The notes under the pieces are model-generated. The model saw only the letters and a list, made by a program, of their open reading frames with translations, was not told the DNA's origin and did not search any database. Of a DNA stretch of 64,000 nt, positions 16,407-26,097 are shown piece after piece. The stretch's first letter is position 1; each line of letters starts with the position of its first letter. Position numbers and translations under genes: made by a program. Source of the DNA: Natrinema sp. SYSU A 869. GTDB taxonomy: Archaea; Halobacteriota; Halobacteria; Halobacteriales; Natrialbaceae. The DNA is taken from assembly GCF_019879105.1 (NCBI RefSeq), contig NZ_CP082249.1:620001-684000 (forward strand), given 5' to 3'.

Positions 16407-17498
16407 ATGAGCATCACAGAACACGAACTCGAAATCAAACTCGAGGGGGTTGAAGATCCGGACATCGGCGAGGACATCGTCTCGCTGGGCTTGGTCAACG
16501 ACGTCACCATCGATGACGAGACCGCTCGGATCTCGCTGGCCTTCAACGCGCCCTACGCGCCCTCCGAGATGGAGATCGGCAATCAGGTCCGCGAGGTTAT
16601 CCAGAACGCCGGTCTCGAGGCCGACCTTCGGGCACACGTTAGCGAGGATCACGGCTTCGACGACGAGGTCCTCCCGCGGGTTCGCAACGTCATCGCCGTT
16701 TCCTCCGGGAAGGGTGGTGTCGGGAAGACGACGGTCGCGGCCAACCTCGCAGCCGGACTCGAGAAACGCGGTGCGATGGTCGGCCTGCTCGACGCCGACA
16801 TTCACGGGCCCAACGTCCCGCAGATCCTCCCGGCCGAGAGCGATCCCGGTGTCACACCCAATGAAGAGATCGTGCCGCCCCGTTCGGACGGCGTCCGCAT
16901 CATCAGCATGGGCATGATGATGGAGGACGATGACGACCCCGCGATCCTGCGAGGACCGATGGTCAACAAGTTCATGGTGAAGTTCCTCGAAGGCGTCGAG
17001 TGGGGCCGACTGGACTACCTCATCGTCGACCTGCCGCCGGGGACCGGCGACGCGACGCTGAACCTGCTCCAGTCGATGCCGGTGACCGGCTCGGTCGTCG
17101 TCACGACGCCCCAGGAGATGGCGTTAGACGACACCCGAAAGGGGATTCAGATGTTCAACAAACACGATACACCGGTGCTGGGCGTCGTCGAGAACATGAG
17201 CTCGTTCATCTGCCCGTCCTGTGGCGACCAGCACGGCCTGTTCGGGACCGGTGGCGCGGACACCATCGTCGACAAATACGACGTCCCACTTCTGGGTCGG
17301 ATCCCGATCCACCCAGACTTCGGGGCCGACGGCAGTAAAGGCGCGCTCGTCAAGGACGACGATAGCGAGGTCCAGAACCACCTCGAGGACCTTGTCGGCG
17401 AGATCGCCGACCAGATCGGCGAGGCCAACCGCCGGACGGTTTCGGAGAACATCACGCAGGAACCCGCGAACAAGCTGCCGACCGAGACGGAAGACTAA
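16407..17498 (+). CDS. Mrp/NBP35-family iron-sulphur carrier ATPase
   Basis: A 363-residue protein. The N-terminal about 85 residues are a MIP18/DUF59-type domain (LEGVEDPDIGEDIVSLGLVN). The ATPase follows with the deviant Walker A SSGKGGVGKTTVAANLA, the DADIHGPN motif, LIVDLPPGTGD and the cluster-binding CPSC within FICPSCGDQH. Such proteins carry and insert [4Fe-4S] clusters. It lies 148 bp downstream of the Fe-S/NrfD operon on the same strand and could mature the multi-cluster subunit, though haloarchaea also have housekeeping copies. Length and domain order are normal. Confidence 0.9.
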   Translation: MSITEHELEIKLEGVEDPDIGEDIVSLGLVNDVTIDDETARISLAFNAPYAPSEMEIGNQVREVIQNAGLEADLRAHVSEDHGFDDEVLPRVRNVIAVSSGKGGVGKTTVAANLAAGLEKRGAMVGLLDADIHGPNVPQILPAESDPGVTPNEEIVPPRSDGVRIISMGMMMEDDDDPAILRGPMVNKFMVKFLEGVEWGRLDYLIVDLPPGTGDATLNLLQSMPVTGSVVVTTPQEMALDDTRKGIQMFNKHDTPVLGVVENMSSFICPSCGDQHGLFGTGGADTIVDKYDVPLLGRIPIHPDFGADGSKGALVKDDDSEVQNHLEDLVGEIADQIGEANRRTVSENITQEPANKLPTETED

Positions 17499-17650
17499 CT
17501 CTTCGCCGCTTCGAGAACGGGCGTTCGGATCGCAGATTGCGTTTTCACGCCAGTCAGCGTCGAAACAGAGCGATGCGAATCCGCTCGGATTCCCGGACCT
17601 CGGTCTCCGTTTCCCCCGCCGTTATACCGTATCCCGTCGAATCGACCCGT

Positions 17651-17977
17651 ATGCTCGATACGTACGCCGATTCGATCGCCGACCTCGATCCGGATAACGG
17701 CGAGGTCGAGACCGCGGAACTGGTCGTCACCGACGATGTCCTCGTGAAGGCGTTCGCCCTCGGACCGGGTGCGGAACTCGAGGCCCACGAACACGCCGAC
17801 AGCACGAACGTCTTTCACGTGCTCGAGGGGACGGTAACCGTGATTCAGGGCGAGGAGAGCGAGCGGATTGACGCGCCCGGAGTGGTCCACCACGAGCGCG
17901 GCGTCGCCCACGGGGCGAGAAACGAGACCGACGAGACGGTGGTCTTCACGGCGAGTCTCTGTCCGCTGCCGTCCTGA
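17651..17977 (+). CDS. Cupin domain protein
   Basis: A 108-residue single cupin from ATG 17651 (MLDTYADSIADLDPDNGE). Cupin motif 1 is seen in GAELEAHEHADSTNVFHVLEG and motif 2 in DAPGVVHHERGVAHGARNE; three or four histidines and a Glu could bind a metal. An upstream ATG in the same frame at 17537 would add an arginine- and serine-rich stretch that does not look coding. The function cannot be told from a bare cupin. It ends 13 bp before the tail of the next gene on the opposite strand. Confidence 0.82.
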   Translation: MLDTYADSIADLDPDNGEVETAELVVTDDVLVKAFALGPGAELEAHEHADSTNVFHVLEGTVTVIQGEESERIDAPGVVHHERGVAHGARNETDETVVFTASLCPLPS

Positions 17978-17990
17978 CGGAGCCGGCGGG

Positions 17991-19124
17991 TCAGTTGCGC
18001 TGGATCTCGCCGTCCCCGAGCAACGACGAGACGTACTTGCCGACGTGGTCGTCCATCCGGCGCTTGTAGCCGGCCTGACGGGCGAGCCGATCGAGTTCGC
18101 GGGCAACCAGGCTGCCGTACTGGACCGCTTTCTTGTCCCGGTGGGCGACTTCGTCCGGCAGGTACCGAGCCGCCACCTTCCGGAACCCGCGTTTTCGTTC
18201 GTCCTCGTCGGCCAGGAGCTCGTCCGGGAGGTGCAGAGCCGCCTCGACCACGGCGTCGTGGAGGAAGGGCGCGACCGGCTCGAGGCCCGTCGCCTCGATC
18301 GTCAGCACGTCTCGGGGCAGCTGGTCGGGCAGGCTGCGGACCTGTTCACGGACGGCTCCCCGAACCGTCTCGGCCTCGACTCGGTGATCGAGCCGGACGA
18401 CCTTCTCGTAACCACCGAATAGTTCGTCTGCGCCCTGGCCGACGGCGAGCGCGTCGAACCCGTCGGCGGCGACCCGCTCACCGACCAGATACAGCGGCAG
18501 CGCGATCTGGACATCCATTGCGTTCGTCCGACCGGTCGCCCGCGCCACCTCAGGCACGGCGCGCTCGAGGTCGGCAGGCTCGAGGTCGACGACCGTCAGC
18601 TCACGATCCATCGCGTCGGCGGCCGTCCGCGCAGCCTCGACGTCGTGGCTGTCCGGAAAGCCGACGACGTACAGCGGCGCGTCCAGCAGTTCGGCGACTA
18701 GTGCCGAGTCGACGCCACCGGAGAAGGCGACGGCGATATCGCGGTTGTCCCGCCGAACCGCGTCGGTCGCCGTTTCGATCGCGCGCTCGAGGTCCTCGAG
18801 GGCAGCGTCAGGCTCGGCGGGCTCGGGATCGGGCAGTGACCAGTGGGACTCTGACTCGGGAAGCGGGCCGTCGATGGCCGCGGCCGCGCCGGCCGGAAAG
18901 AGCGTCGGTTCCTCGAGCGCGGTCGGCTCGAATGCCCACGCCGGGTCCGCGCGCGACGTACTCGCTTCCGCTTCGACGAACAGGGGCACCCGCCCGAGCA
19001 CGTCGCGAACGAGTTGGTCGTCGACCGCTCCCGCGAAGCCGGTCGTTCCCGGGAGCGGGTCGTGGTTCTCGAGGGCGGTACGAACGGTCGGTGGTTCGGT
19101 ACCGCGAAGCGATGGGTCTGTCAT
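17991..19124 (-). CDS. Asparagine-synthetase-like ATP pyrophosphatase
   Basis: A 377-residue protein with the PP-loop VAFSGGVDSALVAELLDAPL and GQGADELFGGYEKVVRLD, DVLTIEATGLEPVAPFLHDA and a C-terminal GFRKVAARYLPDEVAHRDKKA, as in the synthetase half of AsnB. The N-terminal part is short and has no Cys2 glutaminase start, so ammonia would come from elsewhere or the reaction differs. Standalone enzymes of this type are common in archaea and their substrates are mostly unknown. It overlaps the start region of the PHP gene by 4 bp and is downstream of it. Confidence 0.82.
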   Translation of the reverse strand: MTDPSLRGTEPPTVRTALENHDPLPGTTGFAGAVDDQLVRDVLGRVPLFVEAEASTSRADPAWAFEPTALEEPTLFPAGAAAAIDGPLPESESHWSLPDPEPAEPDAALEDLERAIETATDAVRRDNRDIAVAFSGGVDSALVAELLDAPLYVVGFPDSHDVEAARTAADAMDRELTVVDLEPADLERAVPEVARATGRTNAMDVQIALPLYLVGERVAADGFDALAVGQGADELFGGYEKVVRLDHRVEAETVRGAVREQVRSLPDQLPRDVLTIEATGLEPVAPFLHDAVVEAALHLPDELLADEDERKRGFRKVAARYLPDEVAHRDKKAVQYGSLVARELDRLARQAGYKRRMDDHVGKYVSSLLGDGEIQRN

Positions 19125-19804
19125 TGGATGAGTTTCAGGACGCGGCTCAGTCGTCGTGTGACGCCGCCGGCGAACTGCTGGACGCTGATCCGCCAGGGGG
19201 TTCGCTTCCCTTCGACGGTTGTTCGTCCCGCCGCGATCGCGTCGAGAATCGCGTCGACGGAGCGTTCGTCGGCGTCGACGCGGGTGACCGCCTGGCCGAC
19301 CATCTCGCTGATGTGGGCGTCGCTGCCGGCGGTCATCGGCAGGTCCCGCGATCGGGCGTAGCGTTCGGCCTGTCGGTTGGCGCGCCCGGTAAACAGCCGG
19401 GAGTTGTAGACCTCGATCGCGTCGCCGAAGGCGAGCTGTTCGCGGGATATCCGGGCCATCACGCCGTGGCGCGACTCTTGGAACGGATGGGGGATCACGG
19501 CCAGCCCGCCCTGGTCGTGGATCGCCTCAAGCGTTGATTCGAACGAGAGCCCCGGCGGGACGGCCTCCTCGAGCCCCAGGCCGAGTACGTGGCCCGCCTT
19601 GCTCGAGATTTCCATCCCCGGAATGCCGACCAGTCCGTAGTCGGGGGCGCGCTCGACGGCTTCGAGGCTCGCATCGATCTCGTCGTGGTCCGTCACTGCG
19701 ATCGCGTCGAGACCGACGGCCTCGGCCTGCTCCAAGATGAGCTCGACCGGGTCGCGGCCGTCGTAGGACAGCGACGAGTGCGTGTGGAGTTCGACCGACA
19801 GCAC
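19121..19804 (-). CDS. PHP-domain phosphoesterase
   Basis: A 227-residue PHP protein. Metal-binding motifs are ELHTHSSLSYDGRDPVE at the N-terminus, VTDHDEIDASLEAV, VIPHPFQE and the late GSDAHISEMV. The fold hydrolyses phosphate esters, for example nucleoside 3',5'-bisphosphates or RNA ends in related enzymes. The gene is first in a two-gene operon; its stop overlaps the start of the asparagine-synthetase-like gene by 4 bp. The exact substrate cannot be read from sequence. Confidence 0.85.
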   Translation of the reverse strand: MLSVELHTHSSLSYDGRDPVELILEQAEAVGLDAIAVTDHDEIDASLEAVERAPDYGLVGIPGMEISSKAGHVLGLGLEEAVPPGLSFESTLEAIHDQGGLAVIPHPFQESRHGVMARISREQLAFGDAIEVYNSRLFTGRANRQAERYARSRDLPMTAGSDAHISEMVGQAVTRVDADERSVDAILDAIAAGRTTVEGKRTPWRISVQQFAGGVTRRLSRVLKLIQ

Positions 19805-20151
19805 GACCGCACGTTTATGCGGCCTGATGAAAAGCGACTCGATCCCTCGATCGACGGGTCAGAGTCGTCGTCGCGGCTCGAGCCAGTGGGTCGTCCCGAC
19901 GATGGGGCTACTCGGTATACGGTTCGCAGAGTGAACGTCGATATCGTCCACCGACGTCGCCCGTTCTGTTCGCATCTCGACAGGACGCCAGTCCCGCCTT
20001 ATCGACGGTCACGCGCTCGAGCCAAGCCGACATCGCAGTGATCATCGGGCCGATCAAACCGTCTGTCGCCCGACCGCCCTGCCCACGACATTCTATCCAT
20101 GAACGTGCATATAGAAACCCATTTACCGGCCGACTTTCACCACCTAGGTGA
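19805..20151. other. Intergenic region upstream of purL
   Basis: About 350 bp between divergent genes with no convincing coding frame. Near purL are a TATA-like catatagaaac (about 20108-20117) and CACCTAGGTG (20141-20150), a perfect palindrome that also contains the ribosome-binding GGTGA directly before the ATG. An operator overlapping the ribosome-binding site is possible. Confidence 0.45.
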
Positions 20152-22296
20152 ATGAGTCTTGCCGATTCGGACCGCGAACTCGTCGTCTCCGAGTTAGATC
20201 GAGAGCCGACTCGAGCGGAGGCGGCGCTGTTCGAGAACCTCTGGAGCGAGCACTGTGCGTACCGCTCCTCGCGACCGCTGCTGTCGGCCTTCGACAGCGA
20301 GGGCGAGCAGGTCGTCGTCGGGCCGGGTGACGACGCGGCGGTCGTCGCGCTCCCCGGGGACGGTGACACGGAGACCTACATCACGCTGGGGGTCGAGAGC
20401 CACAATCACCCCTCCTACGTGGACCCGGTCGATGGCGCGGCGACGGGCGTCGGCGGCATCGTCCGGGACACGCTCTCGATGGGTGCCTACCCCATCGCGC
20501 TCGCGGACTCGCTATACTTCGGCGAGTTCGACGACGACCACTCGCAGTACCTCTTCGAGGGCGTCGTCGAGGGCATCAGTCACTACGGCAACTGCATCGG
20601 CGTACCGACAGTCGCGGGTAGCGTTGATTTCCACCCCGACTACGAGGGCAATCCGCTGGTCAACGTCGCCTGCGTCGGGCTGACGAACGAGGAGCGGCTT
20701 GTAACCGCCGAGGCCCAGGAGCCCGGCAACAAACTGGTACTCGTCGGAAACGGTACCGGCCGGGACGGACTCGGCGGCGCGAGCTTCGCCAGCGAGGACT
20801 TAGCGGAGGACGCTGAGACCGAGGACCGACCCGCCGTACAGGTGGGCGACCCATATGCGGAAAAGTTGCTGATCGAGGCCAACGAGGAACTCGTCGACGA
20901 GGACCTGGTCGAGTCCGCCCGCGACCTCGGTGCTGCCGGCCTTGGCGGTGCCTCGAGCGAGATGGTCGCCAAAGCTGATCTCGGCGCACACATCGAGCTC
21001 GAGCGGGTCCACCAGCGCGAGCCGAACATGAACGCACTGGAGATCCTGCTCGCTGAATCGCAGGAGCGGATGTGTTATGAGGTCGAGCCGGACAACGTCG
21101 ACCGCGTGCGCGAAATCGTCGAGCGGTTCGACCTCGGTTGCTCGGTCATCGGCGAGGTCACCGACGGCAACTACACGTGTACCTTCGAAGGGGAGACCGT
21201 CGTCGACGTCGACGCCTACTTCCTCGGCGAGGGCGCACCGATGAACGACCTCGCATCCGAGGAGCCCGCCGAACCCGAGACGGACCTTCCAGACGCGGAT
21301 CTCGAGGCGGCGTTCGACGCGGTCGTCTCGAGTCCGAACACCGCCTCGAAGCGGTGGGTCTACCGGCAGTACGACCACGAGGTCGGCGTGCGCACGAGCG
21401 TCGGGCCGGGCGACGACGCTGCGATTATCGCGGTTCGCGAAGCCGAGCAAGGGCTCGCGCTTTCCTCCGGTGCCGCGCCGAACTGGACCGATACCGCGCC
21501 CTACGAGGGGGCCCGCGCGGTCGCGCTCGAGAACGCGACGAACATCGCGGCCAAGGGTGCAACGCCGCTGGCCGCGGTTGACTGTCTCAACGGTGGCAAC
21601 CCTGAGAAGCCCGACGTCTACGGTGGCTTCAACGGAATCGTCGACGGGCTCGCCGGGATGTGCGAGACGCTATCGACGCCGGTCGTCGGCGGGAACGTCT
21701 CGCTGTACAACGACTCCGTCGCAGGGCCGATCCCGCCGACCCCGACGCTGGCGATGGTCGGATCGAAAGACGGCTACGACGCACCGCCGCTGTCGGTCGA
21801 GGCCGACGGCAACCTGCTTCTCGTCGGCGACCTCGGCCTCGAGGCCGACGACGCCCAACTCGGTGGCTCGGAGTATCTCGCTCAATTCGACGGGAGTGAC
21901 GCCTTCCCTGCACTCCCGACCGATCCGGCCGCCGTCGTCGAGACGCTCGCCGCGGTCGCGGACGACGACGCGACGCTCGCGGTCCACGACGTCAGCCACG
22001 GCGGCCTCGCCGTCGCGCTCGCCGAAATGGTCACCGAAGACACCGGTCTCGAGGTGGCGATTCCGAGCGACAATCCCGCGGGCGCGTTGTTCCACGAACA
22101 GCCGGGTCGCGCGCTGATTCAGACCGACTCGCCCGAGACGGTCCGCGAGGCGTTCGACGGTGTCGCACCCGTCGTCGAACTCGGAACGGCGACCGGCGAC
22201 GGGACGCTCACCGTCCGCGTCGGCGATGAGACGATCAAGACCGATGCGGACGCGATCAGCGAACGACGCGCGACGATCGACCGCGAACTTGAGTAA
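20152..22296 (+). CDS. purL: Phosphoribosylformylglycinamidine synthase subunit II
   Basis: A 714-residue small-type PurL that converts FGAR to FGAM with ATP and ammonia supplied by PurQ. Two AIRS-like halves are seen, with the signature [10 protein letters not shown], the Mg/ATP site [25 protein letters not shown] and [14 protein letters not shown], and the second-half [11 protein letters not shown] and [16 protein letters not shown]. Length is as expected for archaeal PurL. The start ATG has a strong GGTGA just upstream. purQ and purS are not in the window. Confidence 0.95.
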   Translation: MSLADSDRELVVSELDREPTRAEAALFENLWSEHCAYRSSRPLLSAFDSEGEQVVVGPGDDAAVVALPGDGDTETYITLGVESHNHPSYVDPVDGAATGVGGIVRDTLSMGAYPIALADSLYFGEFDDDHSQYLFEGVVEGISHYGNCIGVPTVAGSVDFHPDYEGNPLVNVACVGLTNEERLVTAEAQEPGNKLVLVGNGTGRDGLGGASFASEDLAEDAETEDRPAVQVGDPYAEKLLIEANEELVDEDLVESARDLGAAGLGGASSEMVAKADLGAHIELERVHQREPNMNALEILLAESQERMCYEVEPDNVDRVREIVERFDLGCSVIGEVTDGNYTCTFEGETVVDVDAYFLGEGAPMNDLASEEPAEPETDLPDADLEAAFDAVVSSPNTASKRWVYRQYDHEVGVRTSVGPGDDAAIIAVREAEQGLALSSGAAPNWTDTAPYEGARAVALENATNIAAKGATPLAAVDCLNGGNPEKPDVYGGFNGIVDGLAGMCETLSTPVVGGNVSLYNDSVAGPIPPTPTLAMVGSKDGYDAPPLSVEADGNLLLVGDLGLEADDAQLGGSEYLAQFDGSDAFPALPTDPAAVVETLAAVADDDATLAVHDVSHGGLAVALAEMVTEDTGLEVAIPSDNPAGALFHEQPGRALIQTDSPETVREAFDGVAPVVELGTATGDGTLTVRVGDETIKTDADAISERRATIDRELE

Positions 22297-22466
22297 CAGG
22301 CTCGTTTGGCGGCGGTCGATGAATCGGTCGGACGTGATACTCGCGTCCGCTCCACGAGATGGCGATACTGACCTCCCGCTCGGTGTTTTCTCGAGCTATT
22401 GTCCGGTATATTGATATACGGCCGGGACGATTCATCCAACGAACCGATAGTCCCGGAGGAACTTCG

Positions 22467-23054
22467 ATGACAACCGACACCCCGTCCGTCCTGATCGTCG
22501 AAGATGAACCCGACCTCGCGGATCTCTACGCCGCCTGGCTCGAGGGTGACTGCGACGTCGAGACGGCTTACGACGGCAACGAAGCGCTGGACGCCATCGA
22601 CAGTACGATCGACGTCGTGCTGCTCGACCGGCGGATGCCGGGGCTCTCCGGTGACACCGTCCTCGATACGATCCGGGAGCGGGACCTCGACTGCCGCGTC
22701 GCGATGGTGACGGCAGTCGAGCCGGACTTCGACATCATCGAAATGGGGTTCGACGACTACCTCGTCAAACCCGTCTCGAAGGACGAACTGATCGACATTA
22801 TCGATCAACTGCTACTCCGGGCGACCTACGACGAGCAGCTACAGGAGTTCTTCGCGCTCGCCTCGAAGAAGGCGTTGTTAGATGACCAGAAGACCGACGC
22901 CCAGCGGAAGTCGAGCCAGGAGTACGCCGAACTCAGAGATCGGCTGGCGGTCCTCCGCGTGGAGGTCAACGACACGATGCAGGAACTCCTCGAACAGGAC
23001 GGCTACCGCCAGCTCTGTCGCGATATCGCAAACGAGTCCGTTATTCAGGAGTGA
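22467..23054 (+). CDS. HalX-type response regulator
   Basis: A 195-residue protein starting MTTDTPSVLIVEDEPDLADL. The receiver domain has the acidic pair EDE, the phospho-acceptor Asp in VVLLDRRMPGLSG, the T/S in AMVTAV and the Lys in DDYLVKPVSK. The last 70 residues are the HalX domain (LLDDQKTDAQRKSSQEYAEL...), specific to haloarchaea and of unknown contact. ATG 22467 gives the canonical start. It lies tail to tail, 4 bp apart, with a kinase-like gene that appears unable to autophosphorylate. Confidence 0.88.
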   Translation: MTTDTPSVLIVEDEPDLADLYAAWLEGDCDVETAYDGNEALDAIDSTIDVVLLDRRMPGLSGDTVLDTIRERDLDCRVAMVTAVEPDFDIIEMGFDDYLVKPVSKDELIDIIDQLLLRATYDEQLQEFFALASKKALLDDQKTDAQRKSSQEYAELRDRLAVLRVEVNDTMQELLEQDGYRQLCRDIANESVIQE

Positions 23055-23058
23055 GATC

Positions 23059-24921
23059 TCACTCGAGGCGGCGATCGAGGGTCGTCATGTCTCGGATCTC
23101 GATCCGCGTGCCGCCGTTGTCTCCATTGGTGACGGTACACTCCCAGTCGTGAGCGTCGGCGATGGCCCGGACGAGCGCGAGGCCGAGCCCATTGATCGTG
23201 GTCTCGTCGGCGGCGGTCGGGTCAAGCACGCGACCGTGTGCGTTCGGCGGGGTTTCCGCAGCATCGTCGAACACGAAAAAGCCGCGGCTGCCGCCGTCGT
23301 CGAACCCAACCAGCCCGATCTGGACCGTCACGTCGCTGTCGGCCCGCGCCACGGCGCTGTCGAAGGCCGTCTCGAGGAGGTGGACGAACCGGTCGGGGTC
23401 TGCCCGGAGTGTTGCTGAGCCATCGACGATGACGTCGTCCTCGTCGAGACGCGAATCGCTGATGGCGTCCGTAATCGCCGACTCGAGTCGGATCTGGCTC
23501 CGGGTCCTGACTCGCGAAGCATTGCGGGCGAACTCCCGGATATCGTCGACGAGCCCTTCGGCGCGATCGAGCGTCGTTTCGACGGTATCCTCGGCGAGCG
23601 GGAACTCCCACTCGTCGGCTCGATCGTCCTCGAGCGCGTCGGCGACTGCCGCGAGCTGGCGTTGCAGGTCGCTCGAGAGGACTTCGGCGACTGCCTCGAG
23701 TCGCTCGGTCTGGCGCTCGAGTTCAGCCGTCCGGTCCCGAAGGACCTGTTCTCGCTCGGCCCGATCGAGGGCGGCCCGCGTGTTCTCGACGAGCGTCGAG
23801 ATCAGATCGACATCGGTCTCGTCGAATCGGTGTGAATCGAGTGAGCCGGTCATGAGAACGCCGTGCGTGCCAATCGGCGCGATGATCTCCGATCGGAGTG
23901 GCGTGTCCGGATTGTAGAGGTCGTCGATCGCCCCGAGGTCGTCGAACCGTTCGATCTCGCCGGCCTCGAAGATATCCCAGACGAGCCCTTCACCTGGATT
24001 GAATCGCGGTAAGCCGCCGAACTCGTCGTGAGCCCCAGCAGTCCCGGCGACGGGTTCAAGGTAGCCCTGCTCCTCCTCGAGGAGCCAGACGCCGCTGATC
24101 GGGAGATCAAGCAAGTCGCTGCCGGCGTGGACGGAGATCGCACAGATCTCTTCGGGATCGTCGGACTCGAGGAGCCAGCGCGTGATTTCGTGGAGCGATG
24201 TGACGACGCGATCGTACTCGTGTCGATCAGTGACGTCTCGGATGACGGCGGCAACGGTCGCCGTATTGTCTTCGATCGGGACGAACCGGAACTCGGCCAT
24301 CCGGTCATCGCCGTTCGGGCCGGTATAAGGCAGCTCGAGCTGGCGGCGGTCGGCGTTCCCGACGTCGATATCGGTGATCGCTCGACCGATGTCGACAGCG
24401 TGTTGGCCGTCGACCCCGGCCATTTCGGTCAACGTCTCGATGTGTTCGCCGACGAGCACTGATCGATCTGCGCCCAGAATCGACTCGGTCGCGGCATTGA
24501 TTGTGACGATTTCGCGGTCGCGATCGAGCGTGACGACGGCGTCGTGGACCGCCTCGACGACGGCTGCGTGTTGGGCCAACGTTGTCTCCTGTGCTTTCCG
24601 CTCGGTGACGTCGCGCATATACACCGAGAGTCCGGTTTTTGAGGGATACGCCCGAGCCTCGAACCAGGTCTCGAGGTGCGTGTGATAGATTTCGAAGGAA
24701 ACCGGTACCTGCTCGTCCATCGCGCGATGGAACCCGTCGGGAAACTGGGTCTCGACGGTCTGAGGGAACTCGTCCCACATGACTCGCCCGATCAGTTCCC
24801 CGCGGGAGCGCTTGAGCAACGTTTCGGCCCGCTCGTTGAGATAGGTGAACCGAAAGCCCGTATCGAGGGCGAAGAAGGCGTCGGTCACCCGGTCAGCGAT
24901 CGGAACGGATCGCATTGTCAC
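23059..24921 (-). CDS. PAS-GAF histidine-kinase-like protein without H-box histidine
   Basis: A 620-residue cytoplasmic sensor. Two PAS domains (about 1-110 and 115-250) precede a GAF domain (about 255-385), a coiled linker and a kinase-like region. Where the H-box SHDLRNPL is expected the sequence reads SSDLQRQL, so the histidine is Ser. The N-box Asn is missing (ETAFDSAVARADSD) and the G1 box reads FDDAAETPP rather than DxGxG; only the G2-like GLGLALVRAIADAH is preserved. I infer a pseudokinase that senses signals and may control a partner, possibly the HalX regulator beside it. It has no membrane segments. Confidence 0.8.
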   Translation of the reverse strand: MTMRSVPIADRVTDAFFALDTGFRFTYLNERAETLLKRSRGELIGRVMWDEFPQTVETQFPDGFHRAMDEQVPVSFEIYHTHLETWFEARAYPSKTGLSVYMRDVTERKAQETTLAQHAAVVEAVHDAVVTLDRDREIVTINAATESILGADRSVLVGEHIETLTEMAGVDGQHAVDIGRAITDIDVGNADRRQLELPYTGPNGDDRMAEFRFVPIEDNTATVAAVIRDVTDRHEYDRVVTSLHEITRWLLESDDPEEICAISVHAGSDLLDLPISGVWLLEEEQGYLEPVAGTAGAHDEFGGLPRFNPGEGLVWDIFEAGEIERFDDLGAIDDLYNPDTPLRSEIIAPIGTHGVLMTGSLDSHRFDETDVDLISTLVENTRAALDRAEREQVLRDRTAELERQTERLEAVAEVLSSDLQRQLAAVADALEDDRADEWEFPLAEDTVETTLDRAEGLVDDIREFARNASRVRTRSQIRLESAITDAISDSRLDEDDVIVDGSATLRADPDRFVHLLETAFDSAVARADSDVTVQIGLVGFDDGGSRGFFVFDDAAETPPNAHGRVLDPTAADETTINGLGLALVRAIADAHDWECTVTNGDNGGTRIEIRDMTTLDRRLE

Positions 24922-25045
24922 GGCTCTCTACCCCTCCTACCGACGGATTCGGTCCCCCTTGTGTTCAAGGCAATCGCCTCTCACAGGCGTTAGTATCATC
25001 GACAGACAGTCAGCATATAGTTAGTGAACGGCCTATTTCAGTGTC

Positions 25046-26097
25046 GTGGCCGAGCAGCGGCGTGTGGCGGTATCGCATACGTTCGCGATACGACCCTTCG
25101 ACCGGCAGTCCCGCGTCCTCCACCCCAGCGTTGCGGTCCAGTTTACGTGCGGGACCCAGGCTATCCTGTCATCAATCGGCTCCGTCACGGGGCTGGGGAT
25201 CGGCGTCCACGAAGCACGAGCACTCACCAACGCCAGAACGCTCGAGGAACAGAACGACACGCTGAAACGAACCGAGGAGCGCCTCAAGGAGGCAGTCACC
25301 GAGTTGGAAGCGTCCAACGAGCGATTGGAACAGTTCGCCTACACTGCCTCCCACGATTTACAGGAGCCCCTGCGGATGGTGACGAGCTACCTGCAACTCA
25401 TCGAGAACCGGTACGGCGACGAACTCGACGAGGACGGCGAGGAGTTCATCGAATTCGCCGTCGACGGTGCCGGCCGGATGTGCGCGATGATCGACGGGTT
25501 GCTCGAGTACTCGCGGGTCGAGACGGAGGGCGACCCGTTCGAGCCAGTCGATCTGGACGCTGTCCTCGACGACGTACTGACGGACCTGCAGTTCAAGATC
25601 GAGGAAACCGATACCGAAATCACACGAGAGTCACTCCCTGTCATCGACGGGGACGACCGACAGCTCCAGCAACTTTTCAGAATCTAGTGAGCAATGCGAT
25701 CGAGTATAGCGGCAACGAGCCGCCCCGGATACACGTATCGGCAGTCCGGGAGGGACGGACATGGATGCTTTCGGTCCGCGACGAGGGCGACGGGATCGAT
25801 GCCGCCGATGCCGATTGTCTCTTCGAGATCTTTCAGCGCTGTCACTCGACGGCTGAACAGAGTGGCTCGGGAATCGGATTGGCCCTGTGTAAACGGATCG
25901 TCGAGCGCCACGACGGCGAGATCTGGGTCGATTCGGAGCCCGGCGTCGGATCGACGTTCTCGTTCACGCTCCTCGCCTGTGCGGAACCGGAGAACGAGTC
26001 CGAAGCCGCCAGCAACTGGCGGACGCCCTCTCGTCGACGCATCGATAGTAAGACGGTAGCGTGGTCGACCGGTTTCGGTCCGGTGGCGACGATTTAG
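25046..26097 (+). pseudogene. Sensor histidine kinase, frameshifted and N-terminally short
   Basis: The first frame encodes a degraded N-terminus, a helical linker (IGVHEARALTNARTLEEQND) and an intact H-box ASHDLQEPLRMVTSYLQL, then stops at 25687. One extra T in the T4 run at 25674-25677 joins it to the second frame, which has the N-box FQNLVSNAIEYSG, G1 VRDEGDGID, F-box CLFEIFQR and G2 SGSGIGLALCKRIVERH. The piece before the linker looks like the end of a membrane sensor whose front is absent. The last 4 bp overlap the aminotransferase gene on the other strand. The indel may be a sequencing error; the short N-terminus is harder to explain that way. Confidence 0.75.
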
